Below are positions 16,450 to 24,412 of a stretch of 47,859 bases of DNA, in pieces; the stretch's first letter is position 1, and every line of letters starts with the position of its first letter. Source of the stretch: Phycisphaerales bacterium (GTDB taxonomy: Bacteria; Planctomycetota; Phycisphaerae; Sedimentisphaerales; Anaerobacaceae); the NCBI GenBank assembly GCA_003141275.1, contig PLLM01000090.1, forward strand, positions 1-47,859. The letters run 5' to 3'. The notes beneath the pieces were generated by a model. The model did no database searches. It was not told where the DNA came from and worked only from the letters and a program-made list of their open reading frames with translations. A program made the position numbers and the translations under genes.

Positions 16450-17010
16450 TTACCTTGTTTCCTTTCTCATCCATACGGCTAAAAGCTGGACTGCTTTGCA
16501 TCTGTAAACTCTCGCGGTCGCAGCCGTGATTCCCAATATCTTTCCGACCTGCTCATACGGCAGGTCTCCAAGGTCGTGCAGGGTTACGACGTCACGGAAA
16601 TGCTCCGGCAGTTCTGCGATACCAACTCTTAACGCCTCAGTCATATACCGCGTATCAAGCTCAGTGGCGGGGGAGTTCATATTGCGCTGGGCGGTTATTC
16701 TCGGCGGAAGATTATTTTTTTCGACAAGTTTATGTCTCAGGATTGATATGGCTATGTTGCTTGCCGAGCGAAAGACATACGCCTTTACATTTTCCGGCTT
16801 GCATCCGTGCTCGTGGTGCGCGAGTTTCAGGAACGTATCCTGATACGTGTCGCAAACATCCTGCTCATTGCCGAGTATCCGCCAAAGCATATTGACCAGT
16901 TCCCGGCCGTGCTGCTGCATTGCGCAGAGAACCCACCCCTGCGTCTGTTCCAACGCCTTTGGGATTGGAATATCCCACAACAACTCGATGCTGACAGCCC
17001 TGCCAGTCAT
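16450..17010 (-). CDS. ECF-type RNA polymerase sigma factor
   Basis: A 186-aa sigma-70 family protein. Region 2 is at roughly residues 25-95 (MLWRILGNEQDVCDTYQDTFLKL, VKAYVFRSASNIAISILR) and region 4 at about 125-180 (ELPEHFRDVVTLHDLGDLPY then the helix-turn-helix EQVGKILGITAATARVYRCK). Regions 1 and 3 are absent, as expected for ECF factors. It is paired with a zinc-finger anti-sigma factor and transcribed divergently from the type II secretion-like genes at 17181, which it may control; this is an inference from position only. Confidence 0.85.
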   Translation of the reverse strand: MTGRAVSIELLWDIPIPKALEQTQGWVLCAMQQHGRELVNMLWRILGNEQDVCDTYQDTFLKLAHHEHGCKPENVKAYVFRSASNIAISILRHKLVEKNNLPPRITAQRNMNSPATELDTRYMTEALRVGIAELPEHFRDVVTLHDLGDLPYEQVGKILGITAATARVYRCKAVQLLAVWMRKETR

Positions 17011-17051
17011 AATTTCTCCGATTATTAAGACGCGCTGCCTGACATTATGTT

Positions 17052-17068
17052 AACACTAATTCGGTGTT
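17052..17068. promoter_or_regulatory. Inverted repeat in the divergent sigma/gspE intergenic region
   Basis: AACAC-N7-GTGTT lies between the ECF sigma gene and gspE. It may be an operator. The rest of 17011-17180 contains no gene; GGGTG precedes the gspE ATG. Confidence 0.3.
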
Positions 17069-17180
17069 GAATGATTAAAAATCCGTTTTTTTTCTGAATA
17101 ACATTTGCTCTGCCGGCGCGTCTGAATCTACAGGAGGGTGTCAGGGAAAACGGTAATATGTTTGTTAAGGGTGTGAAAAA

Positions 17181-18356
17181 ATGGCTTTAACTCTTTATAG
17201 GGACAAAACTTACAAGCAAAAGGCACAGCCGGGCGATGTTGTTACCCTTGTGGACGAGTTGCTCACAAAGGCCGTGGATGTCGGTGCCAGCGATATTCAT
17301 TTTGAGCCGACCAGCGCCGAACTGGTGGTAAAATTTCGTCTTGACGGGCTGCTGAACGTGGTTGAATCACTGCCAAAAACCATCTCGGACAACGTAATTG
17401 CCCGGTTGAAGGTTTTGGGCGGGCTTCTGACGTATCGCAATGATTTGCCGCAGGAAGGACGAATGGAAATCAACAACGGCTGTGAGAACGTTGTTGACCG
17501 ACGGCTCTCAGTATTCCCGACAATATACGGCCAAAGAGCCGTAGTGAGAATCTTTTACAAGAACGCACAATTGACGGACCTTGAACAAGTGGGGTTCTCG
17601 CCGGCTATATACGCTGCGTTGAAACAAACCACCTGCGCTAATCAGGGCGTTCTGCTGGTGACCGGACCGGCAGGCAGCGGCAAAAGCACTACCCTGGCCG
17701 CCGTTCTGAGGCACATTCAAAAACAGTTCCCGGGTAAAAGCATCGTTACGCTGGAAGACCCCGTGGAGATTCGACTCGACGGCGTTACTCAGGTTCAAAT
17801 CACCCCCTTCGGTCCGATGACATTTCCGACGGCCCTGCGTTCGCTTCTTCGCCAGGACCCGCAGGTACTGATGATAGGAGAAATTCGCGACGCCGAGACA
17901 GCCAAGATAGTGATTGAGGCGGGTCTTACGGGGCATCTGCTTATGAGCACGATGCACAGCGGCTCAGCTGCGGCGGCGATTCTGCGACTTCTGGAGATGA
18001 GTATCGAGCCATACCAGGTAACGTCGAGTATTTCGGCGGTTCTCAATCAACGGCTTGTCCGCCGATTATGCGGCAAATGTAAAAAACAAACAGCCGCCGG
18101 CGATTGTGAACCAGTCGGATGCGATGAGTGTTTTGGAACGGGATTCAAAGGCAGGATGTTAATAGCGGAACTGGTCCGGCTCGACAGTCCGCTGCGAAAG
18201 GCGATTCTTGCCAGGACCGATGCCGACGAGATTGAGAAAATTCTGAGTAATAGAGGTCACGCCGGCATGCTTGAAGACGGCAAACGATTGGTCGCCGACG
18301 GTCTGACCACGCGGGACGAACTGGATAAGGTGTGCGGTTCTGCCGGGGACATTTGA
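17181..18356 (+). CDS. gspE: Type II secretion/type IV pilus assembly ATPase, GspE-like
   Basis: A 391-aa hexameric secretion ATPase that would power pseudopilus assembly. It begins directly with the N2-type domain (ASDIHFEPTSAELVVKFRLDG) and lacks the extra N1 domain, so it is shorter than most GspE/PilB. Walker A is GPAGSGKST (162-170), the Asp box is LEDPVE, the Walker B region is VLMIGEIRD (229-237), and the His box is GHLLMSTMHS. The zinc-binding C297-C300 and C314-C317 pairs are GspE/PilB hallmarks, which argues against the retraction ATPase PilT. Tandem gspF genes follow. Confidence 0.9.
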   Translation: MALTLYRDKTYKQKAQPGDVVTLVDELLTKAVDVGASDIHFEPTSAELVVKFRLDGLLNVVESLPKTISDNVIARLKVLGGLLTYRNDLPQEGRMEINNGCENVVDRRLSVFPTIYGQRAVVRIFYKNAQLTDLEQVGFSPAIYAALKQTTCANQGVLLVTGPAGSGKSTTLAAVLRHIQKQFPGKSIVTLEDPVEIRLDGVTQVQITPFGPMTFPTALRSLLRQDPQVLMIGEIRDAETAKIVIEAGLTGHLLMSTMHSGSAAAAILRLLEMSIEPYQVTSSISAVLNQRLVRRLCGKCKKQTAAGDCEPVGCDECFGTGFKGRMLIAELVRLDSPLRKAILARTDADEIEKILSNRGHAGMLEDGKRLVADGLTTRDELDKVCGSAGDI

Positions 18357-18386
18357 CAGGTCGATATTAAGACGGGAGATTTAAAG

Positions 18387-19589
18387 ATGGCGACGTTCGA
18401 ATATAGTGCGATGACGGCCTCAGACCGGCTTATGAAAGGTATTATCGAGGCCGGGTCGGTGCAGGAAGCGACCGAATTGCTCGAGCAGATGCGTCTCAAG
18501 GTCAATTCACTCGAAAAGGCCTTGCCCGAAAGACCGAAAACGCTTATTGCCCGAACGGAGTTTTTACTTTTTAACCAGCAGCTTGCCTCGCTTACGAAGG
18601 CGGGAATTCCTTTGGAAAAAGGATTGCGAGAGTTGTCGAAGGACGTGGCTTCGAGGCCGATGCGCAAGCTGATAGATTCGATTGCTATCGACCTTGAAGC
18701 AGGGATGAGTATTGAGCGGGCCTTTGAAAAGAGGAAAGAGCATTTCCCGCCGCTCTATGGTCGAATGCTCAAGGCCGGCGTCGAGACGGGCCGGCTCAGC
18801 GAGATGCTGACAAGCTTGAACAGGCACATCGAGATTACCAACCAGACAAGACGGATAGTATTCGAAGCGACGGCTTATCCGGCGGTCGTATTTGTTATGG
18901 GTTCCGTCATTATGACTTTTATGATGCTGTTTTTGATTCCAAAATTCGAGGGCATTTTAAGAGAAATGCTGGGAGGCAATCAACTGCCTGCGTTGACACA
19001 GCTTGTTTTATCTTTGTCGGGGCACGTTTTGTATTTCTGGTTAGTGATTGGTTGTCTGGTTGCCGGGCTGGTTGCCGTAAATACGATTTTTCGGTCGTTC
19101 CCGGAAGGGCGGCGAATCAGGGAAGCGATAATTTTACACATACCCGCGTTCGGGGCTTTGTATCACAGCACCATATTGAGCAAAATGGCCGAGGCAATGG
19201 CGATGATGGTTGCGGCCGGCTGTGATATGCCGACGTGCCTGCGGCTTGGGCCCGATGCGACGGGCAGTGAAACGCTGAGAAAGGAAGGTGATATTATCGC
19301 CGGGCAGATTGAGAAGGGGGCTGGCATTCTCGACGCCGGGCAATTTTGCCGGGTTATGCCGCGGTTTTTCCTGTATTCGATTCAATTAGGTTCGCAGCGA
19401 AATGAGCTGCAGGACAACCTGCGAAGTTTAGGCGATATGTATGCCCAGCAGGTTCGCAGTGCCCAGACCCGCCTGCAGGGGTTGCTGTTGCCTGTTATGA
19501 TTATTATTGTGGGTTTTTTCATAATGTTGTGCATCCTTGCTATGTTCCTGCCAATGATAAGAATAATCACAACTCTGAATGTAGGATGA
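18387..19589 (+). CDS. gspF: Type II secretion inner-membrane platform protein GspF
   Basis: A 400-aa protein with a short N-terminal TadA-like segment and two repeated GspF domains. FLLFNQQLASLTKAGIPLEKGLRELS opens the first, and ILSKMAEAMAMMVAAGCDMPTCL the second. Three membrane spans are visible near residues 165-190, 215-240 and 370-395. GspF couples the ATPase to the assembling pseudopilus. GGGAG lies upstream of the ATG. The typical length (about 400) and two-domain layout make the assignment secure. Confidence 0.92.
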   Translation: MATFEYSAMTASDRLMKGIIEAGSVQEATELLEQMRLKVNSLEKALPERPKTLIARTEFLLFNQQLASLTKAGIPLEKGLRELSKDVASRPMRKLIDSIAIDLEAGMSIERAFEKRKEHFPPLYGRMLKAGVETGRLSEMLTSLNRHIEITNQTRRIVFEATAYPAVVFVMGSVIMTFMMLFLIPKFEGILREMLGGNQLPALTQLVLSLSGHVLYFWLVIGCLVAGLVAVNTIFRSFPEGRRIREAIILHIPAFGALYHSTILSKMAEAMAMMVAAGCDMPTCLRLGPDATGSETLRKEGDIIAGQIEKGAGILDAGQFCRVMPRFFLYSIQLGSQRNELQDNLRSLGDMYAQQVRSAQTRLQGLLLPVMIIIVGFFIMLCILAMFLPMIRIITTLNVG

Positions 19590-19596
19590 TTGGATT

Positions 19597-21048
19597 ATGC
19601 TGATTGCTTTGGCGATTGTGCTGATGGTTGCCTCCGGTATACTTGCCTTTTACAGGCCGGGCCTGGGGTTTGTTACTGGCATTGTGCTTAGCATTGTTAT
19701 GTTTGCCCAGGGCGCCGTATTAGAGCGAGTGGAGATATTTGGCGCTGCGCCTTTTATTTTTGTCGCTGCGATGACAATGACAGCTTTCGGTCATCGCAGG
19801 GAGGGTTCCCTGTGGGCGAGAACCTGGGCGAGATGGATTCTGACTGGTTGTGTTTTGATTTTGTTTACGATTGGCGCTTTTGCGTTTTTTGGTACTTGGG
19901 GCGGAATTGGACTGGCTTTTGTGCAGTTGTTTATAGGGGCGGTAATCGGCGCGTTTGCTACGTCGGAGCTGGCCAGGTCTTCTTACGTGATAACCACGAT
20001 TGGTGCGAGTATGAGGCAGAATCTCCCGCTGCCTATGGCGCTGGAGATGGCTGCGGTCGGTCAGGATTACAAGCGGGCGGACGTACTTCGAAATGTGAAA
20101 AAGTGGCTTGTAGAAGGATACTCTTTGAGCGAATCGCTCAGGCGCGGATATCCGAAATGTCCCGGTCACGCCACAGCTATTATTGCGGCCGGTGAGCGTA
20201 TTGGGCAGGTTCCACAAGCAGTTGCAGCTTTGGAGCAGGATTTAGTTGCAAAGGCGAACGCCAGCAAAAAAATCAGGCATACTCCCACGTTTTATCCGCC
20301 GGTAGTGCTGTTTTTTATGTTTATAGTTTTATCTTTTTTGATGGCATTTATATTGCCTAAATTCCAAGCGGTTTTGACAGAAATGAGTTATGGGGTGCAG
20401 CTCCCGGCGGCCACAATATTATTAATAGATATTTGTAGATTTTTCACAAGCAACGTTGCCGGAATCTTCGGCTTGTTTGTAATTCTCGCGATTTTGGTCG
20501 GCGGGATAATTTGTATTCGTGTAAAGTCAAGACCTCGCCGAGTTGAAAAACCGTATTTGATTTCCCGCATAGGCGATTTTTTAAAATGGCATCTGCCTTT
20601 TATTTGTCGGTATGAGTGGTGTATCGCAATGCAGCGAATTGCGGGGCTGCTTCGGCTTTCGCTTAATGCCGGATGCACTGTCAACGAGGCGATAGCCAAT
20701 ACGCTACGCATGGATGTAAATCAAAATTTCAAAAAGGGGTTGAAAGATTGGCTGGCCAGAGTTGAGCGAGGTGATGATATAGGCCAGGCCGCCCAACAGT
20801 GCGGCATGGGCGGCGCTATGGCGTGGGCCTTTGCTGATGTGCATAACCACCGAAATACTCTCGATATTCTTGAAACGCTTGAGACGTCGTATCGCTGGGG
20901 CTACAGCCGGGCAGCCGCATTGGCAAGGTTCATAATCGGCCCCTGTGAGACAATTTGCCTTGGGCTGATGGTTGGGTTCATTGCTTACGCTATGTTTTCT
21001 CCGATGATAGCAGTTATATACGCTACGGCGAATTCCATGACGCCCTGA
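19597..21048 (+). CDS. Second GspF-like platform protein, with extra N-terminal membrane segments
   Basis: A 483-aa protein starting 7 nt after gspF. The first 115 residues hold about four hydrophobic segments not found in ordinary GspF. Two F-type domains follow: IGASMRQNLPLPMALEMAAVG, with AIIAAGERIGQVPQAVAALE and LAFILPKF-like membrane spans, then MQRIAGLLRLSLNAGCTVNEAIAN, ending in a C-terminal helix. The sequence is clearly diverged from the upstream GspF. Two different platform proteins in one cluster could form a mixed platform or serve different pseudopilins. Confidence 0.8.
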   Translation: MLIALAIVLMVASGILAFYRPGLGFVTGIVLSIVMFAQGAVLERVEIFGAAPFIFVAAMTMTAFGHRREGSLWARTWARWILTGCVLILFTIGAFAFFGTWGGIGLAFVQLFIGAVIGAFATSELARSSYVITTIGASMRQNLPLPMALEMAAVGQDYKRADVLRNVKKWLVEGYSLSESLRRGYPKCPGHATAIIAAGERIGQVPQAVAALEQDLVAKANASKKIRHTPTFYPPVVLFFMFIVLSFLMAFILPKFQAVLTEMSYGVQLPAATILLIDICRFFTSNVAGIFGLFVILAILVGGIICIRVKSRPRRVEKPYLISRIGDFLKWHLPFICRYEWCIAMQRIAGLLRLSLNAGCTVNEAIANTLRMDVNQNFKKGLKDWLARVERGDDIGQAAQQCGMGGAMAWAFADVHNHRNTLDILETLETSYRWGYSRAAALARFIIGPCETICLGLMVGFIAYAMFSPMIAVIYATANSMTP

Positions 21049-21072
21049 TTGGGTTGGATGAAAGACGAAATA

Positions 21073-21492
21073 ATGACCACTAAACATGTCAGATACCGCG
21101 GCCTGATGATGACCGAGCTGATTGTTTCACTGACGGTTCTGGGGACGCTTATGCTTACCTTCGCAATATCATTGGATGGTTTCAGACGGCTGAACCACTA
21201 CCAGTTCACAAGGCAACGCTGCGTGTCAGTGGCGCAGGCGACGCTCGATAGCATCGCCGTTACAGGCAAGGCGATTGATGAAGCCGACGCGAACCGGCTG
21301 TGGCCCGGCGTGACTATTAAAATTGACGAATCGGAGGGGACGGGCCAGTGGAAAGGATTAAAACTGATTAGCGTAACCGCCGGCGGCGCTGCTCTAAACA
21401 AAAAAGTAGAAGTTTGCTTATCGAGATATTTCTCGAAAGGCGATATCGCGATAAATAAAACAGGTGATATACCTGCTTTGCGGGAGCGTTAA
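21073..21492 (+). CDS. Type II secretion minor pseudopilin-like protein
   Basis: A pilin-like protein with the prepilin peptidase signature RG|LMMTELIVSLTVLGTLM, including the Glu at mature position +5 and one hydrophobic helix. The mature part is about 125 aa, small for a major pilin. The frame begins at a TTG at 21049, and ATGs occur at 21058 and 21073; the last gives a leader length typical of prepilins. No prepilin peptidase gene is in the window, so processing would rely on one elsewhere. Confidence 0.7.
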   Translation: MTTKHVRYRGLMMTELIVSLTVLGTLMLTFAISLDGFRRLNHYQFTRQRCVSVAQATLDSIAVTGKAIDEADANRLWPGVTIKIDESEGTGQWKGLKLISVTAGGAALNKKVEVCLSRYFSKGDIAINKTGDIPALRER

Positions 21493-21493
21493 G

Positions 21494-22003
21494 ATGCGCA
21501 AGGGCTATTTGATTGTCGAAATGATGGTTGTCATTTTTATTATGGCAATGGTTATGGTAACGCTCGATCGTTTTTTTAGAACATTTACATACGACTTGCC
21601 GAGGAACTCACGGCTAATTCAGGAAAACCACACCCTTAGCAATGCGGTAAGCCATATACGGGCTGATGTTGCTTTAGCCAAAACCCTGTCACGGGCCGGC
21701 GGTGATTCTAACGAGCCAAATACGCTATTTGTGGAATTACCCAATGGCACGGTTTCTTACAAATTCAGTGATGGTCGAATTCTTCGCAGTTTTGCCGGCG
21801 GTGTTACAGATACGGCAGCAGGGGATATGATGTGGTCGGTTCCCCACGGCAGGATTGGGTGGCGGGTCTGGAGTAAAGACAATAAAGGATATGCTGTCGA
21901 GGTGAGCACCTGCATCGAGGACAAAAACTTCGGCCATATACGGAAAAAGATGGCCAACAACAATTTGTTTTTTGCCGGCGCATTAAGGGAAACTGCTGAA
22001 TGA
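21494..22003 (+). CDS. Type II secretion pseudopilin-like protein (GspJ-like)
   Basis: A 169-aa protein with a very short leader, MRKG|YLIVEMMVVIFIMAMVMV, giving the conserved Glu at +5. The C-terminal domain contains LPNGTVSYKFSDGRILRSF, which resembles the beta-rich domain of GspJ-type minor pseudopilins. The frame runs back to 21464, but the ATG at 21494 lies just after the previous stop and has GGGAG upstream. It overlaps the next gene by 4 nt. Confidence 0.72.
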   Translation: MRKGYLIVEMMVVIFIMAMVMVTLDRFFRTFTYDLPRNSRLIQENHTLSNAVSHIRADVALAKTLSRAGGDSNEPNTLFVELPNGTVSYKFSDGRILRSFAGGVTDTAAGDMMWSVPHGRIGWRVWSKDNKGYAVEVSTCIEDKNFGHIRKKMANNNLFFAGALRETAE

Positions 22004-22374
22004 ATACCAGAAAGACAAAACCCAATGGTTTCATTATGCTTTTTGTTATTGTTATCCTTGCGCTGATTGGGATGTATATGATTGTTTTGGCCTCCGATGC
22101 GAACATCTTTGGTTTTCAGGCCGACCGGGCATACCTTGAAGCGTGCCAGCAGAATCTTACCGCAAGCGGATTGAATTGGGCGAAGAAAAACGTAGGTGCC
22201 TTAAAACCAATGACCGGTTCGGTTGAACTTGATACTTCCGATATGAAGATTAAAAGTGCTGTCTTGAGAGTTAAATTGACCGCCGGAGAGAAGGGCAAAC
22301 CACAAGTCGAAATAAATGCGTCCTGCAGTAAAGCCAGACAACGGCTCAGTTCTGTAAAGAAATTCACCCTTTAA
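22000..22374 (+). CDS. GspK-like minor pseudopilin lacking Glu+5
   Basis: A 124-aa protein with a prepilin-type leader (NG|FIMLFVIVILALIGMYM) but a hydrophobic residue instead of glutamate at +5. That absence is characteristic of GspK, which caps the pseudopilus tip; PulK/GspK is normally larger, so this would be a reduced form. Its ATG overlaps the stop of the preceding gene. The order of three minor pseudopilins with no major pilin, secretin or peptidase is unusual. Confidence 0.6.
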   Translation: MNTRKTKPNGFIMLFVIVILALIGMYMIVLASDANIFGFQADRAYLEACQQNLTASGLNWAKKNVGALKPMTGSVELDTSDMKIKSAVLRVKLTAGEKGKPQVEINASCSKARQRLSSVKKFTL

Positions 22375-22394
22375 ACCAGACTGTGACAGTGCTT

Positions 22395-22415
22395 GTTCGC
22401 CGACAAGCGGCGAAC
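22395..22415 (-). repeat. tRNA-flanking palindrome (tRNA-Ala copy)
   Basis: On the tRNA strand, GTTCGCCG-CTTGT-CGGCGAAC forms an 8-bp stem with a 5-nt loop, beginning 6 nt after the tRNA discriminator base. It has no T-run after it, so it is not an ordinary intrinsic terminator. Confidence 0.75.
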
Positions 22416-22421
22416 GAAGAA

Positions 22422-22492
22422 TGGAGACGAAGGGAATCGAACCCTCATTCCCGCGATGCGACCGCGGTGTGCTCCCGTTACACCACGTCCCC
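22422..22492 (-). tRNA. tRNA-Ala (anticodon CGC)
   Basis: A 71-nt cloverleaf on the minus strand. The acceptor stem is GGGGACG with CGTCTCC, which includes the G3-U70 pair that identifies alanine tRNAs. The D stem is GTGT/GCAC, the anticodon stem is CCGCG/CGCGG with loop GTCGCAT (U33, anticodon CGC, A37), and the T arm is GAGGG-TTCGATT-CCCTT. Discriminator A73; CCA is not encoded. Overlapping frames with the peptide KGIEPSFPRCDRGVLPL are only translations of this tRNA. Confidence 0.9.
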
Positions 22493-22504
22493 AATACTAC
22501 TATG

Positions 22505-23017
22505 CTAAAACTGCCACTTATCGCGGCAGACAATACTCTTCATCGGCTCACGTGTGGTCTGCCTGCTGCCGTCAGCGGGATAACCAAGAGCCATCAACTC
22601 AATTATAGCAACATCTTCCGGGATTTCCAGAACCTGTCTTACCTTTTCGGCATCAAATGAGCCAATCCAGCAGGTCGCCAGGCCAAGCTCCGTCGCCATA
22701 AGGGCGATATGCTCCAGCGCGATGGACACGTCAATCGGGGCAATCCGCTGGCCGCACTTCATTGTCTCACCGCAAACGCTGCAGGCCGCGATAATCGCGC
22801 CGGCCTGCCCGAACGCATCCTGATGGTTCGTGCAGCCGGCAACCCGCTGCTTAATTTTTTTGTCGGTCGCGACAACAAATCGCCAGTCCTGCAGGTTCTT
22901 GGCCGATGGCGCCTGCCTGGCCGCCTCTAATATCTGGTCAAGCTTGTCCTGCTCAATGGGCTTATCCTGATAAGCCCTGCACGAGTATCTCTTTTTAATA
23001 ACCTCAAATACCGTCAT
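22505..23017 (-). CDS. Nitroreductase family protein
   Basis: A 170-aa FMN-dependent nitroreductase-fold protein. The N-terminal RYSCRAYQDKPIEQDKLDQILEAARQAPSAKNLQDWRF is the FMN-phosphate-binding region (SCRAY, then PSAKNLQ), and GLATCWIGSF with IIELMALGYPA matches the conserved C-terminal part. It resembles short nitroreductases of anaerobes. Cysteines in CSVCGETMKCG do not form a clear ferredoxin motif. CGGAGG precedes the ATG. The substrate is unknown. The gene ends 12 nt before tRNA-Ala on the same strand, so the tRNA may be read from the same transcript. Confidence 0.88.
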   Translation of the reverse strand: MTVFEVIKKRYSCRAYQDKPIEQDKLDQILEAARQAPSAKNLQDWRFVVATDKKIKQRVAGCTNHQDAFGQAGAIIAACSVCGETMKCGQRIAPIDVSIALEHIALMATELGLATCWIGSFDAEKVRQVLEIPEDVAIIELMALGYPADGSRQTTREPMKSIVCRDKWQF

Positions 23018-23075
23018 AATTTACCTCCGAGCAATCATTGTCTATACCGGATGGTAGTATAAACCATCAAGGATA

Positions 23076-23104
23076 TTGACGCAAGCGGCTATAACCTGTA
23101 TCCT
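23076..23104 (+). promoter_or_regulatory. tRNA-Val promoter
   Basis: TTGACG (23076-23081), 17 bp, then TATCCT (23099-23104). The start would be near 23110, a few bases before the mature tRNA 5' end. Confidence 0.6.
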
Positions 23105-23114
23105 GCCAATATTG

Positions 23115-23188
23115 GGGCGGTTAGCTCAGTTGGCCAGAGCGCCTGCCTTACACGCAGGATGTCACAGGTTCAAGTCCTGTACCGCCCA
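23115..23188 (+). tRNA. tRNA-Val (anticodon TAC)
   Basis: A 74-nt cloverleaf: acceptor GGGCGGT/ACCGCCC, D arm GCTC-AGTTGGCCA-GAGC, anticodon arm CCTGC-CTTACAC-GCAGG (anticodon UAC), T arm ACAGG-TTCAAGT-CCTGT, discriminator A. CCA is not encoded. Confidence 0.96.
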
Positions 23189-23194
23189 TTTTTC

Positions 23195-23215
23195 GTTCGT
23201 CGGCAAACGGCGAAC
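23195..23215 (+). repeat. tRNA-flanking palindrome (tRNA-Val copy)
   Basis: GTTCGTCG-GCAAA-CGGCGAAC, an 8-bp stem (one G-T) with a 5-nt loop, begins exactly 6 nt after the tRNA discriminator, the same geometry as downstream of tRNA-Ala. The intervening TTTTTC differs from the tRNA-Ala copy by one base. Confidence 0.75.
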
Positions 23216-23233
23216 TACGCCTTGGCAAGCCGT

Positions 23234-23632
23234 TCAGGGATTTTGATAGGGCAGCGTAGAAAGTGCGGTTTGATTTGACTTTGCGGCCCTGCGTTTTACA
23301 ATTTCTCTGTGAGCGGCGAAAATGTTCGTAGAGTGTTCGATAGTCAGGTCTTTTTCCCTCTGTGCGATATCCCAGTGCCATCTGGCGAAGGCCTTGGTCT
23401 GCTTATCAAGCTCGTTGGCGTCCATAAAATCGCCGCATTCGGTCTTTTGCTGTTCAAAATCCGCCAGCGATTTGGCGAAGAAATCCTTTTCCTTTCGCAG
23501 GTCCTCCAGTTGTTGAGTTGTCCTGCTGAGGTTCTCAATGGCGATATCAAATCGTGAAACAGGCGGAGGATTGCTCGGTGTTTTGCAGCCGGACAGTATA
23601 AATAAGCATAGAATGATAGCTGTATTTCTCAT
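23234..23632 (-). CDS. Small coiled-coil lipoprotein of unknown function
   Basis: A 132-aa protein with a lipoprotein signal (ILCLFILSGC, Cys16), a Pro-rich linker and a charged helical region (about residues 28-105) with heptad-like spacing. Nothing in the sequence identifies a function. It is convergent with tRNA-Val and divergent from bioY. The start has no strong ribosome-binding site. Confidence 0.7.
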   Translation of the reverse strand: MRNTAIILCLFILSGCKTPSNPPPVSRFDIAIENLSRTTQQLEDLRKEKDFFAKSLADFEQQKTECGDFMDANELDKQTKAFARWHWDIAQREKDLTIEHSTNIFAAHREIVKRRAAKSNQTALSTLPYQNP

Positions 23633-23715
23633 TGTTGAATCTCACCAGTATTTGAACCGTGTTCCTGTAACATTATATATTTTAGTAATCCTGAATCAAG
23701 CCCAAACTACGGTGT

Positions 23716-23744
23716 TTGACTGACCAGGTTCTGTCGGTTATAAT
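23716..23744 (+). promoter_or_regulatory. bioY promoter
   Basis: TTGACT (23716-23721), 17 bp, then a perfect TATAAT (23739-23744). The leader to the ATG at 23800 is about 50 nt and contains CAAA-g-CGTATACG-TTTG (23767-23783), a palindrome with one extra base that could be an operator. Confidence 0.75.
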
Positions 23745-23799
23745 CACAGTGATGTTTACGGCAATACAAAGCGTATACGTTTGAAAGGCGTATTAAGCT

Positions 23800-24390
23800 A
23801 TGATTAAAAACACGGTTGTTGACGTTTTTCGGCCCGATGAAAAAATTTATGCGGTTCTGTATGACGCAATGGTTATCATTTGCGGGTCACTGATACTTTG
23901 TCTCAGCGCGCAGGTAAAAGTGTATCTTCCGATTAGTCCGGTCCCGATTACCGGCCAGACCTTCGCTGTTTTGATGCTGGCTGCACTGCTCGGCTCTAAG
24001 CGTGGCGTTCTGGCGATGCTCGCATATCTTATCGAAGGGGCTTCGGGGCTACCTGTCTTTGCCGGCGGGATTGGCCTGGCGGCTTTGATTGGTCCGACCG
24101 GCGGTTATCTTTTCGGCTTCATTGCAGTTGCGTATGTAGTCGGCAGATTAGCCGAAATGGGCTGGGACAGGTGTGTCAGCACGACCATACTCGCGATGCT
24201 CGCGGGTGAAATCGTGTTATACACGTTCGGTGTGTGTTGGCTTGCGATAATGACTAATATCAGGACGGCTTTAGCGGTTGGCCTTTATCCTTTTATCGTT
24301 GGTGATATTCTGAAAATAGCTCTTGCCGCGGCTGTTTTGCCGGCCGGCTGGAAACTGCTGGATTATCTGAAAATCAAGAGCACGCGATAA
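23800..24390 (+). CDS. bioY: Biotin transporter substrate-binding subunit BioY
   Basis: A 196-aa membrane protein with about six hydrophobic segments. AQVKVYLPISPVPITGQTFAVLMLAALLG is the most diagnostic BioY block, followed by AYLIEGASGLPVFAGG and IGPTGGYLFGFI. BioY binds biotin as the S component of an ECF transporter or works alone. No ecfA/ecfT genes are present here, so it would share an energising module encoded elsewhere or act solo. Cleanly promoted and apparently monocistronic. Confidence 0.93.
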   Translation: MIKNTVVDVFRPDEKIYAVLYDAMVIICGSLILCLSAQVKVYLPISPVPITGQTFAVLMLAALLGSKRGVLAMLAYLIEGASGLPVFAGGIGLAALIGPTGGYLFGFIAVAYVVGRLAEMGWDRCVSTTILAMLAGEIVLYTFGVCWLAIMTNIRTALAVGLYPFIVGDILKIALAAAVLPAGWKLLDYLKIKSTR

Positions 24391-24412
24391 CAGGCGGGAA
24401 AAGAGAAATCGG

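Noticed and set aside
17181-22374. Type IV pilus with retraction
   Set aside because: The ATPase has the GspE/PilB zinc motif, no PilT is present, and there is no major pilin; a type II-like pseudopilus is the closer description.
22395-22415. Stem after tRNA-Ala as an intrinsic terminator
   Set aside because: No T-run follows in the tRNA direction, and the same stem with the same geometry is found after tRNA-Val; better treated as a repeat.
22201-22533. Minus-strand frame containing GTWCNGSTPRSHRGNEGSIP
   Set aside because: Sense translation of tRNA-Ala continuing antisense to the pseudopilin gene; not a protein.
22393-22660. Plus-strand frames reading KGIEPSFPRCDRGVLPL and similar
   Set aside because: They are translations across the antisense of tRNA-Ala, a well-known artefact.
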